A DNA stretch of 64,000 nt from NCBI GenBank assembly GCA_016705245.1, contig JADIYM010000007.1, forward strand, positions 1 to 64,000. Direction: 5' to 3'. The notes below the pieces were generated by a model. The model worked only from the letters and a program-made list of their open reading frames with translations. It was not told the origin of the DNA and searched no databases. The DNA comes from Blastocatellia bacterium. GTDB taxonomy: Bacteria; Acidobacteriota; Blastocatellia; UBA7656; JADIYM01. Below, one piece after another: positions 1 to 11,853 of this stretch. The position numbers and the translations under genes were made by a program. Within the stretch, counting starts at the first letter, position 1. Every line of letters begins with the position of its first letter.

Positions 1-346
1 GTGCCTGCAGGAAGTCCCAAATTCTCCTGAATCCGCCGTTGGTATTCACCGTTCCATTGAAGTTGAAAAACGTGCCTCCCTGCTCGGGAAATCCGAACGT
101 CCCGGCAATGAAGTCCCCATCCTGAACCGAAATCTGCAGCGTTCCGGCGAGGGGCGAAGAAAAGTCGCCGCCCACATCCGCGCAGCCCGACACTGTCTGC
201 GTGCCATAGACCTCATAGTCTCCACGAATGTCCGGGATTGGCCCCTGAGCTTCAACAGCTCGGTCCGAAATGGCGCCTGCAGCAAGGGTCACAACCATCA
301 GAGTGCTGGCGAATTTCGCCGCAGCGCGAGTCATCGACGTTCTCAT
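1..346 (-). CDS. Secreted protein of unknown function, 3' part off the left edge
   Basis: Minus-strand reading from an ATG at 346 stays open to base 1, giving about 115 residues with no stop. A ribosome-binding site (AAGGAG, 356-361) lies about ten bases before the ATG. The N-terminus is a typical signal peptide: basic start MRTSMTRAAAK, then a hydrophobic run with TLMVVTLAAGAIS, ending near the VEAQG site. The mature part is rich in Gly, Thr and Phe (for example GTFGFPEQGGTFFNF), as in beta-structured extracellular proteins. I recognise no family. It is divergent from the M16 peptidase gene at 637. Confidence 0.65.
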   Translation of the reverse strand, partial: MRTSMTRAAAKFASTLMVVTLAAGAISDRAVEAQGPIPDIRGDYEVYGTQTVSGCADVGGDFSSPLAGTLQISVQDGDFIAGTFGFPEQGGTFFNFNGTVNTNGGFRRIWDFLQA

Positions 347-636
347 TCGGGAAAACTCCTTCGGGGGACGCAGAGTGGATCTTCGAGTGTACGCCCCGTG
401 ACGCACTTGAAGCGCCGCACGGGCACGAAATACAGGTCATGGGCGCAGATTGCCCCACGGACGGAAGTCGGTTACATGATGCCGCGCACGGGCCAACGGC
501 TGCCTTGGCAATCGAGCGCTTTTGCGTGCGCTCGAGTCCCGAACTGAAACCGGTTCGGGCCGTGTGGCGTAACAGAGCCAGCACCTTCGTGCAGGTCACC
601 AGCTGTAAACAACTTGTCAACGGGAGTCCCGAAGCC

Positions 637-2017
637 ATGCCCCGAAGTCTCGTCTCATTCCTGCTTGCAGGCGCCGTGCTGGCCAGCCTGCTCGTCTCCG
701 CGCCCGCAGCGGCACTCGCGCAAGCCAAGTCGTCGCGGCTCGAGTATCGCGAGCGCACGCTTGCGAACGGTATGCGCGTCCTGAGCGCCGTCGACCGGTC
801 GAGCCCGACCGTGTGTATCAACGTGTGGTACCACGTCGGTTCCAAGGACGACCCCGACGGTCGCAGCGGGTTCGCCCATCTGTTCGAGCACATGCTCTTC
901 AAGGGCACCCGCAACATGAAGGACGAACAGATGGATCGGCTCACTGAAGACGTGGGCGGTTTCAACAACGCCTTCACGGCTGATGACGTGACGGTCTACT
1001 ACGAGGTCGTGCCCTCGAACTACCTCGAGACGCTGCTCTGGGCCGAGGCCGAACGCATGTCGTCGCTCAACGTCGTAGACAAGAACTTCCTGTCGGAGCG
1101 CGACGTCGTGAAGGAAGAGTACCGACAGAACTACCTCGCGCGTCCGTACGGACGGCTCTTTCTCGAGATCGAGAAGAAGTCGTTCACGAAGCACCCGTAC
1201 AAGCGCCCCGGCATCGGCAACATCGACGAGCTCAACGCCGCGACGATCGACGACGTTAAGAAATTCCACTCGGACTACTATCGTCCCGACAACGCGACGC
1301 TCGTCGTGGTCGGCGACTTCGACCCGAAACAGCTCGACGCGTGGGTCGACAGGTTCTTCGCCGACGTCCCGGAAACCGTCGACTCCGTTGCCGCGCGTGA
1401 CCATTCAGGAGCCGGCGCGAACGGCCGAACAGCGCCACACGGTTACCGCGCCGAACGTGCCGTTGCCCGCAGTGGCAATGACTTTCCTGCTTCCGAAACA
1501 GACCGATGAAGACGTGTACGCGCTTCAGGTCGCCGAGTCGATTCTCGCCAACGGAGAGTCGTCGCGGCTCTACAACTCGCTCGTGTACACCAAACAGGTT
1601 GCGTCCGAAGCCGGAGCGCAACTCGACCTGCGTGAGGACGTGAGCCTCTTCGTCGTCTACACCATTCTGGCCGGCGGAAAGAGCCCGGCGGACGGCGAGG
1701 CGGCGCTCGCGGCCGAGATCGCGCGAATGCAGGACGCTTCGGTGACGGCGGCGGAGCTCGAGAAGGCAAAGAATCAACTCGTCACCGCCAAGCTCTTCGA
1801 GCTAGAGACGAACGACGGCAAGGCCGAAGCCCTCGGACGCGCGGCCGTTCTCTACGGCGATCCGAACCGGATCAACACCGAGGTGGCCAGACTCCAGACC
1901 GTGACGGCTGCCGACGTGCAGCGCGTGATGAAGAAGTACTTCGGCGCGACGAACCGTGTCGTGCTGACCTACCTGCCCGAGCCCGCGGCCGCGGCGGAAG
2001 GAGCCCCGGCGAAATGA
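637..2017 (+). CDS. M16 family zinc metallopeptidase (active subunit type), frameshifted
   Basis: Start chosen at ATG 637, which has GGGAG about ten bases upstream and begins a clear signal peptide (MPRSLVSFLLAGAVLASLL ending near ALAQA). The inverted zinc motif HLFEH is at residues 81-85 and a second zinc-ligand Glu falls at about residue 161 in VVKEEYRQN, the spacing expected for M16. The reading frame breaks near 1381-1390: residues up to VPETVDSV are in one frame, and PRVTIQEPARTAEQRHTV onward are in another, ending at TGA 2017. Neighbouring homology is continuous across the break, so I read it as one gene of about 460 residues with a single-base error or mutation. Family role is degradation of peptides outside the cytoplasm. 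Its stop overlaps the start of the next M16 gene, so the two products probably act as a pair. Confidence 0.85.
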
Positions 2018-3510
2018 AGATCTCAATTGTGAAGTCACTCAAGTCGGCCGCGGCAGTCGTGGCGCTGGCTCTCCTTGGACAGCCGTCTCTTGCGATGGCG
2101 CAGGGTCCGGGCGGACTCACGTCGCCGCCGGCACCGGCCCCTCCGCGTTCCGTGCAGTTTCCGCAACCGGTCGAGAGAACCCTCGCGAACGGCCTGCGAG
2201 TCATCGTCGTCCCGCGCGCGGGTACTCCTGTCGTCGCTGCACAGCTCTCGATTCGCAGCGGCGGCGAGATCGATCCGGCAGACAAGAGCGGGGTGGCCGA
2301 CTTCACGGCGTCGCTGCTGACGAAGGGTACGCAGAAGCGTACCGCGCCGCAGATCGCCGAGGCGATGGAAGCGCTCGGCGGGTCGATCGGCTCGGCCGCG
2401 GGATGGGATTCATCGTCGGTCAGCGTTGCAGTCATGACGGCACAGGCGTCGAAGGCGATGTCGATCATGGCCGATGTCGTGCGTAACCCGGTCTTCGCCG
2501 AAGAGGAGATCGAGCGGTACCGCACGCAAGTCCTCGATGACCTCAGCGTCAACCTCAGCCAGCCCGGAACGATGGCCCGTTTCGTTGCCTCGCGCGTAGT
2601 GTTCGGCGACGGTCCGTACGGACATCCGCTCTCGGGAACGCCGGAGACCGTCGGTCGCATCAAGCGCGACGACGTGGTCCGTGTCCACCAGACGTATTAC
2701 CGGCCGGACAACGCCATCCTCGTGATCGGCGGCGACATCCTTCTGAAAGACGCTTACGAAATGGCCGAACAGCTCTTCGGCGACTGGAAGAGCCCCAAGA
2801 CTGCGTTGCCGGCTGCGAACGAGGCCGCAGCGCCAGCGTCGGCCGGAAAGGCTGGCCGAGTCGTGGTGGTCGACAAGCCGGACGCGGGACAGACCGCTGT
2901 CACGCTCGTACGACCGGGCATCCGCCGTGCGGATCCGGAGTACTACACAGGCATCGTGACGAACACGGTGCTCGGCGGCGGGTATTCGGCCCGCCTCAAT
3001 CAGGAGGTCCGCATCAAGCGCGGCCTCAGCTACGGCGCCGGCAGCAGCCTTGCGGCTCGCCGCGGCGTCGGACCATTCTCGGCGTCGACACAGACGAAGA
3101 ACGAGTCCGGCGCCGAGGTCGCAGCATTGCTGCTGAGCGAGTTGCGGCGGCTGTCGTCAACGCCGATTCCGCAGGAGGAAATGACTCCGCGGAAGGCGAC
3201 GCTGTCGGGCAACTTCGCGAGAGCTCTCGAGACGACGGCCGGTCTCGTCGGCCAGATCTCGGACTTCGCGTTGCTTGGCGTCAGCCTGGATACGGCGAAC
3301 AGTTACATCGCAAGCGTCAGCAAGGTGACGGGAGCCGACGTCGCGCAGTTCGCGGGCAAGCGACTGGCGGCGGATGGGGCGTCGCTCGTTCTCGTCGGCA
3401 ATGCGTCGAAGTTCCTGGAAGCGTTGAAGAAGGACTTCCCGAATGTCGAGGTGATCCCCGAGGCCGAGCTCGACCTGAACTCGGCGACGCTGAGGAAGGC
3501 GAAGGGGTAG
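2014..3510 (+). CDS. M16 family peptidase-like protein lacking the HxxEH zinc motif
   Basis: 498 residues with an N-terminal signal peptide (cleavage near AMAQG). The protein starts with the ATG that overlaps the upstream M16 stop (ATGA), so translation is probably coupled. The two M16 domains are recognisable: ERTLANGLRVIVVPRAGTP at the start, and LNQEVRIKRGLSYGAGSS in the C-terminal domain, which contains the substrate-binding Arg/Tyr region. Where the partner has HLFEH this protein reads VADFTASLL, so the zinc-binding His and Glu are absent. By analogy with mitochondrial processing peptidase and bacterial M16 pairs, this is likely the non-catalytic subunit of a heterodimer. The pairing is inference; the missing motif is seen directly. 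Confidence 0.88.
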   Translation: MKISIVKSLKSAAAVVALALLGQPSLAMAQGPGGLTSPPAPAPPRSVQFPQPVERTLANGLRVIVVPRAGTPVVAAQLSIRSGGEIDPADKSGVADFTASLLTKGTQKRTAPQIAEAMEALGGSIGSAAGWDSSSVSVAVMTAQASKAMSIMADVVRNPVFAEEEIERYRTQVLDDLSVNLSQPGTMARFVASRVVFGDGPYGHPLSGTPETVGRIKRDDVVRVHQTYYRPDNAILVIGGDILLKDAYEMAEQLFGDWKSPKTALPAANEAAAPASAGKAGRVVVVDKPDAGQTAVTLVRPGIRRADPEYYTGIVTNTVLGGGYSARLNQEVRIKRGLSYGAGSSLAARRGVGPFSASTQTKNESGAEVAALLLSELRRLSSTPIPQEEMTPRKATLSGNFARALETTAGLVGQISDFALLGVSLDTANSYIASVSKVTGADVAQFAGKRLAADGASLVLVGNASKFLEALKKDFPNVEVIPEAELDLNSATLRKAKG

Positions 3511-3521
3511 TGAGCCTCGGC

Positions 3522-3606
3522 TCCGTGTCTCCGTGCCTCAGTGTCTCTGTGTGCGAAGCTCTTCAGACGCTACGCACACAGAGACACTGAGGCACGGAGA
3601 CACGGA
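3522..3606. repeat. Family A inverted-repeat element, 34-bp arms
   Basis: Arms at 3522-3555 and 3573-3606 are perfect reverse complements around a 17-base loop. The arms are built from short periodic words (GTGTCTC, GTGCCTC, GTGTGCG). The element lies between the convergent ends of the M16 and M28 genes. Similar elements recur at 4658, 11028, 52142 and in partial form elsewhere. Confidence 0.9.
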
Positions 3607-3611
3607 GACTT

Positions 3612-4637
3612 CTATCTCGCCAACTCCACCACCGCTGCGTGCACTCCAACAACGACGTGCGACATGCGCCTGTAGTCGAGCGTATCCGGCGTGTCGTCAA
3701 TCGTGTGGTACATACGGTTCCGGTAGAACGACGTATCGCTGACCATGACGGCCGGAAAGCCCTCGTTCCAGTAGTTCAGGTGGTCCGAGAAATCGATGCC
3801 CGGAACGAACGACGGCGCGTTGATCGAGTAGACCGGGAGCGGCGACGACGACGTCATCGCCCGCTTGACCGTTCGCACGAGGTTGCCCCCTCCAACCCGT
3901 CCGACCACCGAGATGAAGTTGCCCGTGCTCGGATAGAACACCCCGAGTGCTCCGATCGGGTACCGCTGACTGTCTGGAGCATCCGAGAAATACCCGATCA
4001 TCTCGAGCCCGATCATTATGCGAACCTGGGTACCCTTCTCCGCCAGTGATCGCGCGTGCACGGCGCTGCCCATCTGTCCGGATCGAAAGACAGGTGGCTC
4101 TTCGAGGGTGTACGCAACGAGCTCGACGCGCGATGTGAGCTCGGAGCGTCCCAGCAATCCCGCCAGTTCGATCAAACCGGCAACCCCGCTTGCGTTGTCG
4201 TCGGCACCGGGTCGCGGACCCGCGGTGTCGTAGTGTGCGCCGACGACGACAATCTCCCCGGATTCCGGGCCGAAACTCGCCACGATGTTGCGGTATGTCA
4301 CGCCGTCCCTTTCAAACGGCTGGTCAGAAACGCGACCTCCCGCCAACTCGAGCTCCGCGCGAATGTACTCGGCGCAGCGATCTAGATTCTGCGGGTGCTC
4401 GACGTCGCGCGGACCGAATCGTTCGCAGAGCGCCCGGACGTGGGCCTCGAGCCGGGCAGGATCGACCGAGGAGCCAGACTCAGCCCGGGTTATCGGGAAT
4501 ACCAGCGGCTGTACGAGGTAGGTGCAGATCATTGCCACGATGACAGTTGCAGCGATGACGAGCAGCAGGAACACCTTCAAGAGCCTCCAGCGTCTCGACG
4601 CCCCTGCTGACTCTGCTTCCTGGTACGACGTGAGCAC
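3612..4637 (-). CDS. Membrane-anchored M28 family aminopeptidase
   Basis: 341 residues. One N-terminal transmembrane segment (about residues 21-45, KVFLLLVIAATVIVAMICTY) anchors the enzyme with its catalytic domain outside the cytoplasm. M28 di-zinc features are visible in order: AHYDT (His and Asp), GADDNASG (bridging Asp), LEEPP (catalytic and metal Glu), and DFSDHLNYW plus MYHTIDD near the C-terminus supplying late His residues. The start is a GTG at 4637. The stop lies just after the family A repeat. Family members remove N-terminal residues from peptides; exact specificity cannot be read. It faces the M16 pair, so this end of the window is rich in peptide-degrading enzymes. Confidence 0.9.
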   Translation of the reverse strand: MLTSYQEAESAGASRRWRLLKVFLLLVIAATVIVAMICTYLVQPLVFPITRAESGSSVDPARLEAHVRALCERFGPRDVEHPQNLDRCAEYIRAELELAGGRVSDQPFERDGVTYRNIVASFGPESGEIVVVGAHYDTAGPRPGADDNASGVAGLIELAGLLGRSELTSRVELVAYTLEEPPVFRSGQMGSAVHARSLAEKGTQVRIMIGLEMIGYFSDAPDSQRYPIGALGVFYPSTGNFISVVGRVGGGNLVRTVKRAMTSSSPLPVYSINAPSFVPGIDFSDHLNYWNEGFPAVMVSDTSFYRNRMYHTIDDTPDTLDYRRMSHVVVGVHAAVVELAR

Positions 4638-4657
4638 GAATTGAAGTCCTCGCTCCA

Positions 4658-4736
4658 GTGCCTCCGTGCCTCCGGCGACTCTGTGTGCGAAGCTCTTCAG
4701 ACGCTTCGCACACGGAGACGCGGAGGCACGGAGGCG
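4658..4736. repeat. Family A inverted-repeat element, imperfect
   Basis: The left arm (about 4658-4689) and right arm (about 4705-4736) are near reverse complements with a few mismatches. The central GCGAAGCTCTTCAGACGCT is the same as in the 3522 copy. It sits between the end of the M64 gene and the start of the M28 gene. Confidence 0.85.
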
Positions 4737-4745
4737 CCGAGTCCG

Positions 4746-6179
4746 CTACGGCCGCGCGTACATGTCGATGATGCGCTCGATTGCGCGCTTGCATACGCGG
4801 CAGAACCCGACTTCGTCTCGCGTGAACATGATGCAGTCCGCTTCCGGCCTGTAGAGACCCTTCGCTTCGTACCCCGCGCCCTCGAAAGCGCCGACCTTGC
4901 CCGAGTGCTGCATCGTCGACAGGTGCTTCGTGTCCCAGACAAGCTGTTTCTGGAATAGCTCGTTCATCGTCGACTCGGGAGCGCCGGAGGCTCGGATCGC
5001 GGCCCGCTCCTTCTGCGCAGCGTAGCTGTGCTTCTCGAACGGCTCCTTGTCCCAGGGCGTCGGCAGCGGCGTTCCCGCGTCGACGAGATCCCGCCACTTC
5101 AGCGTTGCCGGGTCCTTGAGCGCCGTGATGTTCGGTTCCCACGGCTCGGGCCGGTCGACGATCCCGGTCTCGTAGGCGACGTCCGACGTGTAGTACTCGT
5201 CGGCAAGCGCCGCGAAATGATGGCCGAACTCGTGCACGAACACGTACTCCGCGAATGCCGTGTCGACCGACGTCGTCGCCTGGTCGTTGAAGATCCCGCC
5301 GCCGCCGTATTGCTCCTCGTTGCAGAGGATCTCGACGAACTCGTACGGCGCAGCAGACGCCGCATCCCGGAACGACTTGTTGTCGAGCGTTAGCACGTAC
5401 CGTTCGCTGTCGAACACGTTGTAGACGGCACCGACGGCAGTACGCCTCGGCTGCTTCGTGCGCGGCTGGTGGACGCCGCTCTCCGCCGACGGCACCTCGA
5501 GCAGGCGAACGTTGAAGTCCTTCATCCGGCTCTTGAACGGCTCGGTCGCGAAGAGCTTCGCGACGAGCTTGGCCGAATCTGCCCGGAACTTCGGCATCTC
5601 TTCGGCACGATATCCCTCCGCGATGAGCAGCAGGTCGACCTTGTCGGCCGGCGGCCCGTTGTCGATCAGTGACGTCACCTTGCCGGCTGGAGCGCGGTCG
5701 GCCGGGTTCACGAATCGCGAGTTCGGATCGACGAGCGTCGACCAGACTTCGCGAAACGTCGCATCGGGCTGACGCTTCCTGAGGACGACCTGAACGGTGT
5801 TCTTCGGCCACGGGAAGCGCAGCGATTCGTGAAACGTCCGGTATGCCGTCCTGGCTTCCGGCGTCGTCTCCCACTCGCCGTAGATGTTAGAGAAGCCGCG
5901 CGAGTACATCACCCGCTGCGTCTGCGGATCCACTACCGAGAACAGGTAGGCGCCGAGGTTCGTTTCGTCAACGAGCCGCGTCCGGCTGCCGGCCCACGGT
6001 CCGTCCGAGACCACTTCATCGAGGCTGACGATTTCCTGGCCGACCTTGCCGGTGTGGAAGTAGTCCACACGCATGGTCTTGGCGGTGAAGTATTCGTCGA
6101 AGGGACTTGCGGCGCTCGCCGAGGGCGTACCCATCGGCAGCAGGGGGAGGACGAGAAGGAAAACAAGGGCCAGTCTCAC
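4746..6179 (-). CDS. Secreted M64 (IgA peptidase family) metallopeptidase
   Basis: 477 residues from a GTG start at 6179, with a signal peptide (MRLALVFLLVLPLLPM to ASAAS). The zinc motif HEFGHHFAALADE is the M64 hallmark HExxHxxxxxxD/E. Upstream, DLLLIAEGYRAEE and the N-terminal accessory region also match the M64 layout, and the C-terminus contains CIMFTRDEVGFCRVC with clustered Cys residues. Length is normal for the family. The family is named for Clostridium ramosum IgA protease, but most environmental members have no known substrate, so immunoglobulin cleavage should not be assumed. It is the third peptidase in this cluster. Confidence 0.9.
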   Translation of the reverse strand: MRLALVFLLVLPLLPMGTPSASAASPFDEYFTAKTMRVDYFHTGKVGQEIVSLDEVVSDGPWAGSRTRLVDETNLGAYLFSVVDPQTQRVMYSRGFSNIYGEWETTPEARTAYRTFHESLRFPWPKNTVQVVLRKRQPDATFREVWSTLVDPNSRFVNPADRAPAGKVTSLIDNGPPADKVDLLLIAEGYRAEEMPKFRADSAKLVAKLFATEPFKSRMKDFNVRLLEVPSAESGVHQPRTKQPRRTAVGAVYNVFDSERYVLTLDNKSFRDAASAAPYEFVEILCNEEQYGGGGIFNDQATTSVDTAFAEYVFVHEFGHHFAALADEYYTSDVAYETGIVDRPEPWEPNITALKDPATLKWRDLVDAGTPLPTPWDKEPFEKHSYAAQKERAAIRASGAPESTMNELFQKQLVWDTKHLSTMQHSGKVGAFEGAGYEAKGLYRPEADCIMFTRDEVGFCRVCKRAIERIIDMYARP

Positions 6180-6210
6180 GTCAGTGTCTCCTGGAAAAAG
6201 TGCGTTTCAG

Positions 6211-6305
6211 TCTGCGTCTCTGCGAAACCTCCGCGTCTCTGCCAGAAACCCCGTCTCGAGTCGGATTTCTCGCAGAGACGCAGAGGACTCGCAAAGACGC
6301 AGAGG
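6211..6305. repeat. Inverted-repeat element related to family A
   Basis: Arms near 6211-6246 and 6267-6305 are imperfect reverse complements made of GCGTCTCTGCG-type words. The right arm ends two bases before the lspA stop codon, between lspA and the M64 gene on the same strand. Confidence 0.8.
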
Positions 6306-6306
6306 G

Positions 6307-6819
6307 TCATAAGTTCTGAGTCGATTCGCTTGTGGACTTGACGTCTGCGGGCTCGGGCTTTCGGAACAACTCCAGCGCCAGCAGCACCGCCCCCACCGAG
6401 ATCGCCGAATCCGCAACGTTGAACGTCGGCCAATGCGAAGTCCCCACATACACGTCAATGAAGTCGATCACGCGCCCGGTCTGCACCCGGTCGATCAGGT
6501 TCCCGACGATGCCCGAGAAGAGCAGTGCGCAGATCGACTGGGACCTCCAGTCGGTCGGCATCGCGCGAATCGCCATGACCGCGACCCCGACGGCCGTGGC
6601 CGCCGAGAACGATACGAGCAGCCACCTCGTCGTCTGCCCGCCCGAGTTGAACATGCTGAACGCTATGCCCGGATTCTCGGCATACACAAGCCGCAGCAGT
6701 CCCGGAATGACGTCGATATCCGGTCCGGTCCGAAGGCGCGCAGACGCCCATTGCTTCGACACGTAGTCGAGCACGATGAGTGCGGCCGACACCGTCGCAT
6801 ATACGAGTCGCTGCTTCAC
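6307..6819 (-). CDS. lspA: Lipoprotein signal peptidase (signal peptidase II)
   Basis: 170 residues with four hydrophobic segments. The two catalytic Asp blocks are present: GNLIDRVQTGRVIDFID and FNVADSAISVG, along with the conserved ENPGIAFS segment. It cleaves the signal peptide of lipid-modified prolipoproteins in the inner membrane, the target of globomycin. The GTG start at 6819 lies seven bases after the ileS stop and has AGGA just upstream, so it is co-transcribed with ileS, a common arrangement in bacteria. Confidence 0.95.
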   Translation of the reverse strand: MKQRLVYATVSAALIVLDYVSKQWASARLRTGPDIDVIPGLLRLVYAENPGIAFSMFNSGGQTTRWLLVSFSAATAVGVAVMAIRAMPTDWRSQSICALLFSGIVGNLIDRVQTGRVIDFIDVYVGTSHWPTFNVADSAISVGAVLLALELFRKPEPADVKSTSESTQNL

Positions 6820-6826
6820 GGAATCC

Positions 6827-9616
<2,790 letters not shown>

Positions 9617-9739
9617 GTCGATTCGTTGCTCGAGAATAACGTCGCTTTCAACAGTTGCGCCCTTGCGAGCGGCGTGAATCGCTCTCGCAAAGGCGCTGGT
9701 GCGCTACGCGCTAGGTCCCGCCCCCCCGGGCGAGACCAA

Positions 9740-10399
9740 TCAAATGAAGAGTTCTTCTTCGGAATATGCCTGGTCGATCTGCTTGCGGTGCGGAAAGCCC
9801 ATGAGCGTCTCGAGCGCGACCTTGATGCCAATGACGATAGCCGACACTTCCCGCACCGGATCGAGCACGTGCGACTGGATGTATTCGCCGGTCTCTTCGA
9901 CGCGTAGCGCCGTCCGCTCGACCATGAGGTCCACGCGATCGGTAGCGTTCATCGCGGTGCTCCGCGACGACGTTACGATCGTCCGCACTTCGCCGCTGGT
10001 CACCTGAACGAGGTCCTGGACCTCGCCCGAAGTGTTGGCGACGAGCGCCTTGATCTCGATGCTCGTCACGCGGATGAGCTCGCGTATCTCCTCGGCGCTG
10101 TCGGCGGCGATCACCGAGATTTTCTCGGCCGACACGCTGACGGCCGACGACACGGCGCGAACCTCCGTCGAAACGATCGCAACCGTCTCTGAGAGATCCT
10201 TGGCCGACTTCTGCAGTTCCGTGACGGTCGTCATCACCTGCGCGACGCGCGGCTCGTACGTCGTCCGCAATTCCTGCACGGTGTTCTGAAAGCCCTTCAT
10301 CGTCTTCATCATCACGATCCAGACGACCACCTGGACGATGAAGAGGGCCACGAGGACCCAGCAGGCCAAAGCAACAGCGATTTCGAACCAGGGCGTCAT
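9740..10399 (-). CDS. DUF948-like single-pass membrane coiled-coil protein
   Basis: 219 residues. The N-terminal membrane segment (about residues 5-30, EIAVALACWVLVALFIVQVV) is followed by a long helical region of heptad-like V/I/L spacing with many Thr, Ser and Glu, resembling the helical bundles of methyl-accepting proteins but without their signalling hairpin. This matches DUF948-type proteins often encoded next to YtxH proteins. Function is unknown, with an envelope stress or cell-shape role sometimes suggested. It lies between the YtxH gene and ileS, all minus strand. Confidence 0.7.
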   Translation of the reverse strand: MTPWFEIAVALACWVLVALFIVQVVVWIVMMKTMKGFQNTVQELRTTYEPRVAQVMTTVTELQKSAKDLSETVAIVSTEVRAVSSAVSVSAEKISVIAADSAEEIRELIRVTSIEIKALVANTSGEVQDLVQVTSGEVRTIVTSSRSTAMNATDRVDLMVERTALRVEETGEYIQSHVLDPVREVSAIVIGIKVALETLMGFPHRKQIDQAYSEEELFI

Positions 10400-10507
10400 G
10401 CGTGGTTACGCCTTTCTCGGAAGCGAGACTTCATGCTGATCTGGGACGGCCCGGACCGCGTTGGATGCGCGGCCCGGGATGGTTCGTTCGAAGCCGGGCG
10501 ACAACGA

Positions 10508-10915
10508 TCAGGCGTTGCCCGACGTCAACTCTCCGGCCTTGGCGCGTGCGCGCTCCTTCTCCTCGACGTAGGCTTCCTTGCCGGCTTCGATCGCCGCGTG
10601 GAGCTGTTCCTTCTTCGAAGCAACGGTCTCTTTGCCCGTCTCGATGAGCTGGTGAGCCTTCGCCTGCGTCGATCCGACGATCTCCTGCGCCTTGTGCGTG
10701 GCCGCGCCGTAGGTCTCTACGGCCTTCTCACCGACGCGCCGCGACGTATCGCGAGTGTACTCGACGCTCCGACGTGATGCGTCCGCGATGTCCTCGCGAA
10801 GCTCACGACCGGGCTTCGGAGCAAAAAGCAGTGCGATGGTTGCGCCGATTCCGGCACCGATGAAGAGGTAGGTCAAACGATCGATTGCCGAGCTGGTGCG
10901 TTCGTTATCCGACAT
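10508..10915 (-). CDS. YtxH domain protein
   Basis: 135 residues. One membrane segment near the N-terminus in the typical YtxH form (LFIGAGIGATIALLFAPKPG, the APKxG motif) is followed by a hydrophilic, Ala/Glu/Lys-rich helix. A strong ribosome-binding site, AGGAGG, precedes the ATG at 10915. YtxH proteins are small stress-associated membrane proteins of unknown mechanism. Pairing with the downstream DUF948-like gene is a recurrent arrangement. Confidence 0.85.
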   Translation of the reverse strand: MSDNERTSSAIDRLTYLFIGAGIGATIALLFAPKPGRELREDIADASRRSVEYTRDTSRRVGEKAVETYGAATHKAQEIVGSTQAKAHQLIETGKETVASKKEQLHAAIEAGKEAYVEEKERARAKAGELTSGNA

Positions 10916-11027
10916 TGCTGCCTCCTGGGCCGCTGTGCCGCGGCGATTGTTGTTCTCTCGCCGGCCAGTATAGCCGATCGATCCGACACTGTCAGGTCAT
11001 GGTCCGTTCCGGGTTTGGAGGGGGAGC

Positions 11028-11121
11028 TTCGCACACAGAGTCACAGAGTCACGAAGACACAGAGACCAAATAACCTCTGTGTCTCGGTGTCTCCGTGCCT
11101 CTGTGTGCGAAGCCCTCTTTT
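11028..11121. repeat. Family A inverted-repeat element
   Basis: Outer arms AGCTTCGCACACAGAG (from 11028) and CTCTGTGTGCGAAGCC (to about 11121) pair, with inner ACAGAGACC / CTCTGTGTC pairing. It lies between the start of the YtxH operon and the end of the methyltransferase gene. Confidence 0.8.
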
Positions 11122-11136
11122 TCTCACACTTCCCGG

Positions 11137-11853
11137 CTATCCACCGGGAATACGCTCCCAGACGGCCAGCACGGACTTGCCGAGCCGGTACCCGAACACC
11201 GGATCGACGATTCGCGACGCCCGGACGAGCACGCGATCCCATAGGCGGATCTGTGCCGGCGTCGGATGCGCGCCCCGCAACAGAAACCTGTTGCCGGCCG
11301 ACGCGAGCAGTCCGACAGCGTCGAGCGAGCGTAGCGTCGTGAGCCTCAGACCCTCGCACGTCAAGGCCGCCAGCGACGAACGACTGTACCGCCGGTAGTG
11401 CCCGATGGCTTCGTCGAACGGGGAGTAGAGCCACTGGTGCGCCGGCGCGAGGACCACGAGCCGTCCACCGGGCCGCAGGAGCCGGCTCGCCAATCTCACT
11501 TCATCCGCATCGTTCTCGATATGCTCGAGCACGTCGATGTAGAGGACGGAGTCGACCTGATCCATTGCCGTCGAGTGCGTCGAGAGCGTACCGCTCACCG
11601 CCTCGCAGAACGGCGGCAGACTGCCTTCTGCCACCGACTGGGCAATGCGGGCGGCCATCTCGGAATCCGGTTCGAGACACGTCCACCTTTCGTGCCGACC
11701 CGTGCTGAGCGCTCTCGTCGTCGACCCGATTCCGGCGCCGACCTCGATGACGCGTGGACCGAGATGCGGACCGATCTGATGCCGCAGATACGACTTCCAC
11801 GTCACCGCCGCCTCGAAGAGCTCGAGCTCCGAACCGACGTATGAGCCGCTCAT
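11137..11853 (-). CDS. Class I SAM-dependent methyltransferase
   Basis: 238 residues. The SAM-binding motif I appears as VIEVGAGIGSTTRAL, the acidic motif II as WTCLEPDSEM, and the motif IV/post-IV region as SVLYIDVLEHIENDADE followed by LRPGGRLVVLAPAH. The C-terminal third (YRRYSRSSL and after) resembles methyltransferases that act with lipid-linked sugar glycosyltransferases. Its start codon overlaps the stop of the GT2 gene (ATGA), so the two are translationally coupled and probably act on the same glycan or polyprenyl-linked substrate. The substrate cannot be identified. Confidence 0.88.
   Translation of the reverse strand: MSGSYVGSELELFEAAVTWKSYLRHQIGPHLGPRVIEVGAGIGSTTRALSTGRHERWTCLEPDSEMAARIAQSVAEGSLPPFCEAVSGTLSTHSTAMDQVDSVLYIDVLEHIENDADEVRLASRLLRPGGRLVVLAPAHQWLYSPFDEAIGHYRRYSRSSLAALTCEGLRLTTLRSLDAVGLLASAGNRFLLRGAHPTPAQIRLWDRVLVRASRIVDPVFGYRLGKSVLAVWERIPGG

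Noticed and set aside
9617..9739. Possible T-box leader upstream of ileS
   Set aside because: No T-box core sequence or terminator/antiterminator pair is visible, and the gap is short.
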